Virus record (IMG/VR): IMGVR_UViG_3300034073_002089 | Location: 1 to 35,088 of that record | Reading direction: 5' to 3' (one strand) | DNA from: a virus | Length of the DNA stretch: 35,088 bases | The notes under the pieces: model-generated | What the model saw: the letters and a program-made list of their open reading frames with translations, nothing else | Database searches by the model: none | Told to the model about the DNA's origin: nothing | Position numbers and translations under genes: made by a program | In this document: one piece after another, positions 16,216 through 23,041 of the stretch | Layout of the letters: each line of letters begins with the position of its first letter | Position numbering within the stretch: the first letter of the stretch is position 1

Positions 16216-16576
16216 AGCAGCAAAGCAAAAGATTTACGCCAGGCGGCATTACGAGAAAAACCGCGAAAAGACCCTTAAGAAAAATATCGCCTCAAAACGC
16301 GTGTTGCGTGCAAAGTGGCGAGCATTCAAAGCATCACTTCATTGCGAGCGCTGCGGCATTCAGCACGAGGCAGTTATTGACTTTCACCACGTTGACCAAA
16401 CGCCGCCAAAGCGAAACATCAACGAACTTGTGGGGCAAGGTGCGTACAGAAAAGCATTTGAGGAAATCAAAAAGTGCATTGCTGTGTGCTCAAACTGCCA
16501 TCGCATCTTGCATCACGACGAGCGCAAGCTAAAACGTAAAAAACACAAACTGAAGCACAAGAGGAAAAAGTCATGA
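16190..16576 (+). CDS. HNH endonuclease-like zinc protein
   Basis: A 128-residue basic protein. The best start is TTG 16190, set by GGAG 8 bases upstream; it gives MPYKDPQVRAAKQKIYARRH, the usual opening of this small HNH group. A longer reading from 16115 would overlap the GNAT gene further. Cys52/Cys55 (CERCG) and Cys100/Cys103 (CSNCH) form the zinc site. FHHVD (His66/67) provides the HNH core, and His108/109 lies at RILHH. The Lys-rich tail (about 20 residues) should bind DNA. It may be a packaging-associated nuclease or a free-standing homing-type nuclease. Confidence 0.82.
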   Translation: MPYKDPQVRAAKQKIYARRHYEKNREKTLKKNIASKRVLRAKWRAFKASLHCERCGIQHEAVIDFHHVDQTPPKRNINELVGQGAYRKAFEEIKKCIAVCSNCHRILHHDERKLKRKKHKLKHKRKKS

Positions 16577-17643
16577 GTCAGCATTCAGAATGGTCACCAT
16601 CAGCCGCCGAGCGATGGATAGCGTGCCCGGCATCAATCAAACTCTCACGAGGTGTGCCGCCACGCGAAGCAGGAGACGCTGCAAAGATAGGAACAGCGGT
16701 ACACGCATTGGCGGAAACGGTGATGCTGACAGGTTCAGCGCCGAATACATTTGTTGGAAAGGAATTTGAAGGTGTTGAGATTAGCGAGGAGATGGCGTCT
16801 TGGGCCGAGGTCTATACGGACTTTGCGGGCGAACTGGAAAAGCGCATGGAAAGTTCTTGCCTCATCGAAGAGCGTCTTCGCATTCCTAATTACGCTGGCG
16901 CTGATGTGTATGGGACTGCCGATCTTATTTGCTTTAACGATGTTGACTTGGTTGTTGGAGACCTTAAAACTGGTCGGATTAAGGTGGATGTTGAAGGTCC
17001 GCAACTTAAGATTTACGCGTTAGGCGCACTGCAAAAGGCACCAGCAAGCGTGAAGAACATTACGCTTGCGATCATTCAGCCAACACAGGAACCGCAGATC
17101 AGTTTGGCGTTCATGACTAAAGCCGAACTTATCGATTGGTCCGCCAATGTGTTTGAACCGGCATTGCGTGACACGCTGGCGCCATTTCCGCCAACACATG
17201 AAGGTGAGCATTGCCGCTGGTGTCCGGCCAGGTCAAAGTGCCCGGCAAAAATAGCGCGTGTTGAATCGTTTGCTGGCGTTACGCCAAAGCAAATCGATGA
17301 AGCCACGGAAGATGAATTGAACGCCATGATGAACGTAGCTGACGATGCGTTGCACACGATTGATGCCATCAAAGAGCGCGTCACAAACGCGCTGCAAGCA
17401 GGGCGTGAGTTGCAGGATTGGACGCTTGTGCCGAAGCGTGCAACGCGCAAATGGCAAAACGATGAACTGATGGCGGGATTGCTTAGTGCGCACAAAGGTG
17501 CCGTGAAAACAGTACCGATCACGCCAGCGCAGTTGGAGAAGAAATTGCCAGATGTTTATGAAGCATTCGCGGATAAGGTCACCGCCGAATCAAGTGGCTT
17601 AACACTTGGGCGCAAACCAGCGCCAAATTTGACCTCACTTTAA
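16573..17643 (+). CDS. DUF2800 Cas4-like PD-(D/E)XK nuclease
   Basis: A 356-residue predicted exonuclease. Motifs in order: N-terminal Cys18 (WIACPAS); His44 (GTAVHALAE); Asp117 (VYGTADLI); Asp130-x-Lys132 (VGDLKTGR); QxxxY at 144-148; and Cys214, Cys217, Cys223 (HCRWCPARSKCPAK). The Cys set C-n-CxxC-x5-C equals the iron-sulphur site of Cas4/AddB nucleases. This is the DUF2800 family, often found beside a phage ssDNA-binding protein as a recombination pair, as here. It is expected to resect dsDNA ends. ATGA-type overlap with the HNH gene; GAGG lies 9 bases upstream of the ATG. Confidence 0.9.
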   Translation: MSQHSEWSPSAAERWIACPASIKLSRGVPPREAGDAAKIGTAVHALAETVMLTGSAPNTFVGKEFEGVEISEEMASWAEVYTDFAGELEKRMESSCLIEERLRIPNYAGADVYGTADLICFNDVDLVVGDLKTGRIKVDVEGPQLKIYALGALQKAPASVKNITLAIIQPTQEPQISLAFMTKAELIDWSANVFEPALRDTLAPFPPTHEGEHCRWCPARSKCPAKIARVESFAGVTPKQIDEATEDELNAMMNVADDALHTIDAIKERVTNALQAGRELQDWTLVPKRATRKWQNDELMAGLLSAHKGAVKTVPITPAQLEKKLPDVYEAFADKVTAESSGLTLGRKPAPNLTSL

Positions 17644-17658
17644 CTAGGAAACTTTGAC

Positions 17659-18195
17659 ATGCTAGGACTTACAGGTGGTGGATCAGGACTTCCCTACATT
17701 CGTTTCTCGCCATCCATGAATATGTGGAGCGACAAGACGGGCCAGGAAATCCAACTCAAAAAAATGTTGTTTGACATTGATAACGTGCAAACGGGTTGGT
17801 TATTGCTCGAAGCCGGTGTGCGCGATTGGCAACCGGATCAAGAGTTAGGCAGGCAAGGACCAAAGCCAAGCGATGCGCATAAACGTGGGTTTGTGGTGCG
17901 TTTCTTTAGCCGAGAAATGGGTTGGGTTGAATGGTCATCGAATGGCGCAGGGCCGAACATGGGTTTGGAAGCGCTTTACACCTCAGCCGCCAAGGATCGC
18001 AATGCGAACGCTGGCAAGTTGCCGATCATCGAGTACGTAGGCGCTGAGGCCATGAAGGTTGGCAAGGGCAATACGCGCAAGCCCAAGTGGAACATCACTG
18101 GTTGGGCGCCAAGGCCAGCGGATGATGCTGGTGCTGCGCCCGTTGCTGCGCCTGAGCCTGTGGCCGCTGCGCCTGCTAAGGGTGAAGAGTTTTAA
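17659..18195 (+). CDS. Probable ssDNA-binding protein
   Basis: A 178-residue protein, RBS AGGAA. Residues 10-140 are beta-rich with several aromatic residues (LPYIRFSPSMNMWSDKTGQ, RGFVVRFFSREMGWVEWSSN). The C-terminus is a Pro/Ala-rich disordered tail (PADDAGAAPVAAPEPVAAAP) ending in acidic GEEF. An OB-like body plus flexible tail with an acidic-aromatic tip is the design of phage and bacterial SSBs. It follows the DUF2800 nuclease by 15 bases and ends just before a terminator. No direct family match is claimed. Confidence 0.55.
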   Translation: MLGLTGGGSGLPYIRFSPSMNMWSDKTGQEIQLKKMLFDIDNVQTGWLLLEAGVRDWQPDQELGRQGPKPSDAHKRGFVVRFFSREMGWVEWSSNGAGPNMGLEALYTSAAKDRNANAGKLPIIEYVGAEAMKVGKGNTRKPKWNITGWAPRPADDAGAAPVAAPEPVAAAPAKGEEF

Positions 18196-18215
18196 GTAAT
18201 CACTTATTCACAAAA

Positions 18216-18242
18216 CCCGGTCTTTTTAGGCCGGGATTTTTT
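18216..18242 (+). terminator. Rho-independent terminator after the SSB-like gene
   Basis: CCCGGTC (18216-18222) pairs with GGCCGGG (18229-18235), seven pairs with one G-T, around a TTTTTA loop, followed by A and six T. It separates the recombination genes from the aminotransferase/acyltransferase/primase genes. A new promoter is likely nearby, but none is convincing in the 18 bases before 18261. Confidence 0.88.
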
Positions 18243-18260
18243 GACTCTTAAGGGGATGAT

Positions 18261-18902
18261 ATGGCAGAGGGCGTTTACAAAATCACGGAATCGTTTGAAG
18301 AAAAGGTTGCCGAATACACCGGCGCACCATACTGTGTGGCGGTAGATAACTGCTGCAACGCTTTGTTTTTAGCGCTGACCTATGAACGTGTGGCGGGAAC
18401 GACGATCAGGTTGCCAGCTAGAACTTACCCAGGCGTGCCTTGCGAAGTGATTCATGCCGGTGCGAAGGTCGACTTTTATCCGGTTGAAGGCAGGGCGATT
18501 AAGGGCGCGTATCAATTAGCACCCACGCGTGTGTGGGATGCTGCGCTTTCGTTTACCTCCAACATGTACATCAAAGGCTCGCACATGTGCGTGTCGTTTA
18601 CCGGGCCTTATAAGCACTTAAAGCTAGGCAAGGGCGGTGCGATTCTTACCGATGACTATGCCGCCATGCTGTGGTTCAAGCGTGCGCGTTTCAGCGGGCG
18701 GCGCGAGTGTTCTTATCACGACGATTATTTCGACATGATCGGCTGGAACTTTTACATGATGCCGGATGTGGCAGCTCGTGGTTTATTGCTCATGAATCAA
18801 TTTTGGGATCGTGATGGCTCGCCAAAAGTGATGGAGGACATTGAGATGAGCTACCCGGATTTGTCAAAGTTTCCAATTTACGCGTTTGGGGGTGACAAAT
18901 GA
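18261..18902 (+). CDS. DegT/DnrJ-type sugar aminotransferase, short form
   Basis: A 213-residue PLP-enzyme-like protein. It resembles the large domain of DegT/DnrJ/EryC1 nucleotide-sugar aminotransferases: SFEEKVAEYTGAPYCVAVDN (11-30) with CCNALFLAL; LPARTYPGVPCEVIHAGAKV; Asp93 (VWDAALSF) for the PLP ring; Lys118 in SFTGPYKHLKLGKGGAILTD for the internal aldimine; and IGWNFYMMPDVAARGLLLMN. Full-length relatives are about 370-400 residues, so the C-terminal small domain is missing. There is no sign of a frameshift, and the next ORF begins with ATGA overlap. A keto-sugar transamination role is inferred, with the acyltransferase two genes downstream as the natural next step. RBS AAGGGGAT. Confidence 0.8.
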   Translation: MAEGVYKITESFEEKVAEYTGAPYCVAVDNCCNALFLALTYERVAGTTIRLPARTYPGVPCEVIHAGAKVDFYPVEGRAIKGAYQLAPTRVWDAALSFTSNMYIKGSHMCVSFTGPYKHLKLGKGGAILTDDYAAMLWFKRARFSGRRECSYHDDYFDMIGWNFYMMPDVAARGLLLMNQFWDRDGSPKVMEDIEMSYPDLSKFPIYAFGGDK

Positions 18903-19438
18903 GCCGTGAAGCTATGAAGCAGGCGCTGGAGGCTTTGGAAGGATTGCAAACTTGGTCAAATGGCTGGCTAAAGTTTACCGATGAAATCCAAGCACTACGC
19001 CAAGCACTTGTCGATGCCGACGACACATCGCAAAAACGTGTCGATGAAATGGTGAAAACTGAACACGACCGTGCCGTCGAGTTAGGGCAAGCGTATGAGC
19101 GTGGCTGGAATGCAGCATTAGCGCAGCGTGAACCGGTGGCGTGGATGCACACAACCGGAACAGGGCATGTGTATTTCCGCAAAAAGCCACAGGATAAAGT
19201 GTTCAACCCACAGCCTGTGTTCACATCGCCACCAAAGCGTGAATGGGTTGGGCTGACGGATGAGGAGATACAAGATTTAGGTTATCTGTCCGAAAAGTTT
19301 GATGCAAGTAATTCAGAGTGGTTTGATCGATGGGGATTTGCCAGAGCCATTGAAGCCAAGCTAAAGGAGAAGAACGGCGGTGAATATCGTAACGGGGCTA
19401 CGACTGAAAGAACCAGGCTAAAGGAGAAGAATCAATGA
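18899..19438 (+). CDS. Phage protein of unknown function with duplicated C-terminal tail
   Basis: A 179-residue protein. Residues 1-60 are helical (REAMKQALEALEGLQ, then TDEIQALRQALVDADD). Residues 75-110 carry REPVAWMHTTGTGHVYFRKK and NPQPVFTSPPKREWVGLTDE, a mosaic seen in many hypothetical phage proteins. The end repeats a short motif (KLKEKN and RLKEKN, 19 residues apart). The underlying 15-base repeat provides the ribosome site of the next gene. It sits between the aminotransferase and acyltransferase with overlaps on both sides. No enzymatic role can be given. Confidence 0.6.
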   Translation: MSREAMKQALEALEGLQTWSNGWLKFTDEIQALRQALVDADDTSQKRVDEMVKTEHDRAVELGQAYERGWNAALAQREPVAWMHTTGTGHVYFRKKPQDKVFNPQPVFTSPPKREWVGLTDEEIQDLGYLSEKFDASNSEWFDRWGFARAIEAKLKEKNGGEYRNGATTERTRLKEKNQ

Positions 19439-20091
19439 GTGGCGATCACAACATGTATCAAAAGGCAAAACGCAAAAACCAGTACATCATCTTTGGTTCA
19501 GGAGGGCTTGCCAAGGAGTTGATTGGCTACATCGAGGAAGAAGGAACGCACGAGATTGTGTGTGTTGTTTCAACGCAACCGTTTAACAATAAGCGTTATG
19601 CCGCCAAGTATCCCGTGGTGGAAAGCATCAGAGAGGGCGCGTTTCCTGGCGCTGAATTCTTGCTTGCTGTGGCGGACCCTGATGCAAAGCAAGCCATTGT
19701 TGTTAAAAACGAAGAAAGATGGGGGACGTACATACACAGCACAGCCACGGTATCGCCTTACGCGAAGATTGGCGAGGGTTGCGTTTTAGCGCCGCAAGTG
19801 ATCGTTACGGCGGATGCCTGGATCAACGATTTTGTGTTTATGAATACCAATGCAACGGTTGGGCATGACTCGGTGATTCATGGATGGACAACGATGTTTC
19901 CCAATACGGAAGTGTGCGGCGATTGCGTGATTGGCGTGGCGGTGATCATGGGCATTGGGTCTTATGTATTACCGGGTAAGCAAATAGCTAACCGCGTGAA
20001 GATTTCAGCGGGGTCGATTGTCCGCCATGACTTCAAAGGGCCGGTGCATGAAGGCATTGTGCTGCAAGGAAATCCGGCGGCGCCAAGATGA
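19435..20091 (+). CDS. NeuD/PglD-type left-handed beta-helix sugar acyltransferase
   Basis: A 218-residue protein in two domains. Residues 14-95 are Rossmann-like (QYIIFGSGGLAKELIGYIEE, LLAVADPDAKQ) and would bind the UDP-sugar. Residues 98-218 are hexapeptide repeats of the left-handed beta-helix (STATVSPYAKIGEGCVLAPQ, FVFMNTNATVGHDSVIHGW, GVAVIMGIGSYVLPGKQIAN). The His in VGHD is the expected general base. This is the NeuD/PglD design, which acetylates an amino sugar (or sialic acid) from acetyl-CoA. The DegT-type aminotransferase two genes upstream gives a matched pair, as in PglE-PglD. AAAGGAG is 9 bases upstream of the ATG. Confidence 0.88.
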   Translation: MSGDHNMYQKAKRKNQYIIFGSGGLAKELIGYIEEEGTHEIVCVVSTQPFNNKRYAAKYPVVESIREGAFPGAEFLLAVADPDAKQAIVVKNEERWGTYIHSTATVSPYAKIGEGCVLAPQVIVTADAWINDFVFMNTNATVGHDSVIHGWTTMFPNTEVCGDCVIGVAVIMGIGSYVLPGKQIANRVKISAGSIVRHDFKGPVHEGIVLQGNPAAPR

Positions 20092-22142
20092 ACGCAGAAC
20101 TATTAGCCGCAGCGCTTGGTAACGCCAAGCGTTACAAGAGGGGGTGGCTTGCGTCTTGCCCGGTGCCCGGGCATGGCAATGGCAAAGGTGATCGGCATCC
20201 ATCGCTTGCAATTACGCAACTCGGTGAGAAGTTTCTCTTTAAGTGCTTTGGCGGGTGCGATCAGGAGGATGTGTTTGCCGCCATCAAGCCGCACTTGCCT
20301 AATTCGCTGAACTGGAACCGTCCCTTAGTTGCGCGTGATCCTTTATCGGGTATCAGACCGATTGTGCCGCCAACGATGAAAGAGGTGATGGCGTGGGACT
20401 ACATCGATGAGAACGGTGAAGTTACAGCGCAAAAAGTAAGGTATGACGTTGAAGGTGGTGGTAAGACGTACCGCCAGTACCACCTTATCAATGGCGAGCG
20501 CGTACCAACGATCCGTAATTGGACGCCCATACCGTTTGGCTTACCGCTCATGATCGCAAGACCCATGGCGCCAGTATTTGTGACCGAGGGCGAAAAGGCC
20601 GCTGAGTTTTTGGTTGGCATGTTCGATGTGGTCGCCATATCGGCGCACGCGGGGTCGAGCGAATGGCCTGCCGCCATCACGCCATGGTTTCATGGTCGAT
20701 TAGTGGTTGTGCTGCCTGATAACGACAGACCTGGTTGGAAGTACGCCAAGCGCGTTGTGAGGGACTTGCAAGGTGTAGCGCAAGCGATCAAAGTGGTTGA
20801 TTTAGCCGATGACGAGTCAGCGATTGGTGATGACGCTGAGGAGTTTATCGGACGCGGGTTCACGTTTGAGGAGTTCGTTAAACGCGTGGCGGAAGCCAGC
20901 GTGATTGACGATTTCGAGCTAGTTACACCGCCACAGCGATTAGTGATTGATGAGAGCGCAGAAACAGAACCGGAATCCGTTGTGCCAGAAAAAGAACCGT
21001 TTGCCGAAGTCATCGAGGCGCAAGAAGCGCAGCGGTACCGCGTTGAGATGTGGCGTGACGCCAAGGATGAGCCGGTTAAGTGGTTGGTGGATAGGATCGT
21101 GCCGGAGAAGGGATTCATGGCGCTGTACGGCCCGCCTGGCACGTTCAAATCGTTCATCGCGTTGCACTTAGCCGCCATGATTGCCAGTGGGGATTCGTGG
21201 CTAGCGCACGAAGTGCCGAGTGCGGGTGAAGTCTTATACATCGCCGGTGAAGGGCATGGCGGGATTGGCACAAGGATTTCGGGTTTACGCCATGCGTATG
21301 AACTCAAGGATATTCCCGTTGGCGTCATTCGTTCACAAGTCAACTTAAGGTCATCTGATCAGGACTTTGCTGATTTGATTGCCGCCATCAGAGCGTCCGA
21401 AATTCAGCGTCCGAAATTGATCATTATTGACACCTTAGCCCGCGCCTTTGGCGGCGGCAACGAGAACGCGTCCGAGGATATGGGAAGTTTCATCAGTAAC
21501 TGTGGACGCTTGCAGGAAGCCACGGGCGCAGCACTCCTGGTTGTCCACCACTCAGGTAAGGATGCTTCATTAGGGTTGCGCGGTCACTCCAGCTTTCTAG
21601 GTGCAGTGGATACGCAAATTGAGATTACCCGCCATATCGATCAGATGTCAGGCACGCTCAAAGTGACCAAGCAAAAGGATGGCAAGGACGGTGTGGAGAT
21701 TCACTTTTCTATGGAAACGGTGAACTTTGATGAACCAACAACGTCTGCCGCCAAGCTCAACCTGGGGTTCGAGGATGACTTAGCCAACACGCTCGTGGTC
21801 AAACCATTTGAGGGTGAGTTACCCGATGGCGTTGGATATAAGCCGCCACAAAGCGCAAAGCCCAACGCAGGAAGGGGTAAGCATCAGTCGATGGGCAGGG
21901 AAGCGTTACGCCATGTCATTAAGACGGAAGGGCAATACCAGATCGTGCAAGGAGAACGCCATCGCGTGGTGACGCTTGAGCGTTGGCGGGATGAGGTATA
22001 CGCCAGGCTTGGAAGCGATGTTGAGGAAAGCGATAAGAGGAAGCGTTGGAAGGAAGTGAAGGACAAGTTAGTTGAGCTTGAGTTTGCCGCCATAAGAAAC
22101 GATTTGGTGTGGATTAAGCCGATCAATCAAGAAGGATTTTGA
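20088..22142 (+). CDS. Primase-helicase (zinc/TOPRIM/RecA-like AAA_25)
   Basis: A 684-residue replication protein. Zinc-binding primase domain: Cys24, His29, Cys53, Cys57. TOPRIM: Glu167 (TEGEKAAEF) and Asp211/Asp213 (VLPDNDRPG), the metal site for primer synthesis. RecA-like ATPase: Walker A GPPGTFKS with Lys354, and Walker B IIIDTLARAFGGG with Asp448, followed by VVHHSGKDASLGLRGHS as in RepA/AAA_25 helicases. A C-terminal helical region (about 590-684) may bind DNA. With no polymerase gene present, the phage must recruit the host replicase. It ends with TGATG overlap at the repeat-rich region that probably holds the origin. Confidence 0.92.
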   Translation: MNAELLAAALGNAKRYKRGWLASCPVPGHGNGKGDRHPSLAITQLGEKFLFKCFGGCDQEDVFAAIKPHLPNSLNWNRPLVARDPLSGIRPIVPPTMKEVMAWDYIDENGEVTAQKVRYDVEGGGKTYRQYHLINGERVPTIRNWTPIPFGLPLMIARPMAPVFVTEGEKAAEFLVGMFDVVAISAHAGSSEWPAAITPWFHGRLVVVLPDNDRPGWKYAKRVVRDLQGVAQAIKVVDLADDESAIGDDAEEFIGRGFTFEEFVKRVAEASVIDDFELVTPPQRLVIDESAETEPESVVPEKEPFAEVIEAQEAQRYRVEMWRDAKDEPVKWLVDRIVPEKGFMALYGPPGTFKSFIALHLAAMIASGDSWLAHEVPSAGEVLYIAGEGHGGIGTRISGLRHAYELKDIPVGVIRSQVNLRSSDQDFADLIAAIRASEIQRPKLIIIDTLARAFGGGNENASEDMGSFISNCGRLQEATGAALLVVHHSGKDASLGLRGHSSFLGAVDTQIEITRHIDQMSGTLKVTKQKDGKDGVEIHFSMETVNFDEPTTSAAKLNLGFEDDLANTLVVKPFEGELPDGVGYKPPQSAKPNAGRGKHQSMGREALRHVIKTEGQYQIVQGERHRVVTLERWRDEVYARLGSDVEESDKRKRWKEVKDKLVELEFAAIRNDLVWIKPINQEGF
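21392..21418 (+). repeat. Two intragenic copies of AGCGTCCGAAATT
   Basis: AGCGTCCGAAATT occurs at 21392-21404 and 21406-21418 inside the primase-helicase gene, 14 bases apart. It is the same core word as the cluster at 22148-22335 downstream of this gene. It encodes ASEIQRPK in the helicase, so coding constraint alone could explain one copy. Confidence 0.7.
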
Positions 22143-22348
22143 TGTTAAGCGTCCGAATGTCCGAAAGTGATGTTTTAGCGTCCGAATTAGGGTGTCCTAA
22201 AGTTGATGTTTTGTCCTTTAAGCGTCCGAAAACGCGTACGAAGTTGTCCGAAAGCGTTGTAGAACAAGAAGTGAACGCGTCCGAAATGTGTGTGTGTCTG
22301 AAAGACACACATTCGGACGCTTCAATGTTTCGGACGTTTGATGTGTGA
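22142..22348 (+). CDS. Possible small ORF overlapping the repeat cluster
   Basis: An ATG at 22142 overlaps the primase-helicase stop (TGATG) and has GAAGGA 5 bases upstream, the usual coupling in this genome. The 68-residue product (MLSVRMSESDVLASELGCPK...) has no recognisable domain. Its sequence is dominated by translation of the GTCCGAA repeats, which fall in two of the three frames (giving SE, and RP in another). It is either a real small gene or an accidental opening across an origin; the DNA repeat looks like the selected feature. Confidence 0.35.
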   Translation: MLSVRMSESDVLASELGCPKVDVLSFKRPKTRTKLSESVVEQEVNASEMCVCLKDTHSDASMFRTFDV

Positions 22349-22360
22349 TGTGTGATGTAA
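22148..22360 (+). repeat. Iteron-like GTCCGAA cluster, candidate replication origin
   Basis: Exact GTCCGAA at 22151, 22159, 22180, 22224, 22246 and 22279; one- or two-base variants at 22194, 22213, 22236 and 22296; exact inverted copies (TTCGGAC) at 22312 and 22329. The fuller form AGCGTCCGAA is seen at 22148, 22177, 22221 and, inverted, at 22312-22321. Then a 7-base tandem GATGTGT GATGTGT GATGTAA (22340-22360). A dense set of short repeats directly after a primase-helicase gene is the classical setting of an initiator-binding origin. No AT-rich unwinding stretch is obvious. Confidence 0.65.
22277..22320 (+). other. Large bulged hairpin within the iteron cluster
   Basis: GCGTCCGAA (22277-22285) pairs with TTCGGACGC (22312-22320). 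A 5-base bulge (22286-22290) follows, then TGTGTGTCT (22291-22299) pairs with AGACACACA (22303-22311) around a GAA loop. Eighteen base pairs in all. There is no following T-run, so it is not an ordinary terminator. It combines a direct and an inverted repeat copy of the iteron motif, and could be a single-strand initiation site or primase signal. Confidence 0.75.
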
Positions 22361-22378
22361 AGAGAAAGGATTTGGGTT

Positions 22379-23038
22379 ATGGCGGCAAAAGATAAGCGCG
22401 GGAAGGTGAGAGATGGTTTGTATGGCGGATCAGAGGATCGGTTAAGGAATCCGTTTGAAGAGGATGATCCGATTGTGTTGGCGATGAATAGTGTGGCGGT
22501 CAGTGTGATGAAGCGAAAGCGTGAGGCGGATAAGGTTTGGGGATTAGATCGTTTGGCGGAACTCGTGAGCGAGGAAACGCGTTTACGGTTTTGGCGGCAA
22601 CTGTTGCGTTGTAGGGAAGCGAGGAAATCGAGAGACGTTGAGGCGTATCGGTCAGCTTGTGGCGGCATGCTTAGAGCGTATGACGTGTTGGAGGCTGAAG
22701 CGAAGGCGGTGAACGCTGAACCGTTACAGGTGAATGTGATGGAGGGTCAGCGGGATGATGGGAGCGTATTTGCGATTTGCGCTGATCCAGCAACTGTCCA
22801 CGCCTACGCGCAGATGCGTCCTGAGTGTGATTGCTGGACAATGGACGAGGTGGCGTTGATCTTGCAGCAGGAGTTTTTTACGCAGGCGGTGAACATCAAA
22901 CGGGTGATGCCAGGTGCTGAAGTGTTGACGCTGATGGAGGAGCAGGATATTGGTCCGGTGTACAAGGGAAACAGTGAGCAGGCTTACGCGTTGAGCAAGG
23001 ACGCGTTAGAGGCGATGGAACAAGCGAAAGGTAGGTGA
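22379..23038 (+). CDS. Phage protein of unknown function upstream of small terminase
   Basis: A 219-residue, mostly helical, charged protein (RBS GAAAGGA, 11 bases upstream). Features: a basic N-terminus (MAAKDKRGKVRDGLYGG), RLRFWRQLLRCREARKSRDV at about 68-90, and NVMEGQRDDGSVFAICADPA at about 119-140. The C-terminal part ends GNSEQAYALSKDALEAMEQA. It lies just before the terminase small subunit, a place where packaging or replication accessory proteins occur, but no family is recognised. Confidence 0.6.
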   Translation: MAAKDKRGKVRDGLYGGSEDRLRNPFEEDDPIVLAMNSVAVSVMKRKREADKVWGLDRLAELVSEETRLRFWRQLLRCREARKSRDVEAYRSACGGMLRAYDVLEAEAKAVNAEPLQVNVMEGQRDDGSVFAICADPATVHAYAQMRPECDCWTMDEVALILQQEFFTQAVNIKRVMPGAEVLTLMEEQDIGPVYKGNSEQAYALSKDALEAMEQAKGR

Positions 23039-23041
23039 GTA

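Noticed and set aside
15651-16532. A 293-residue open frame on the + strand
   Set aside because: It overlaps the clear GNAT (15772) and HNH (16190) genes in another frame, and its translation is low in recognisable motifs and has unnatural composition.
22148-22360. CRISPR array
   Set aside because: Repeats are 7-10 bases, irregularly spaced and partly inverted, unlike CRISPR repeats of 23 or more bases with uniform spacers.
22123-22668. A 181-residue minus-strand open frame across the iteron cluster
   Set aside because: Composition (Ser/Thr-rich) follows from reverse reading of the repeats and of the gene at 22379; no start signal or motif.
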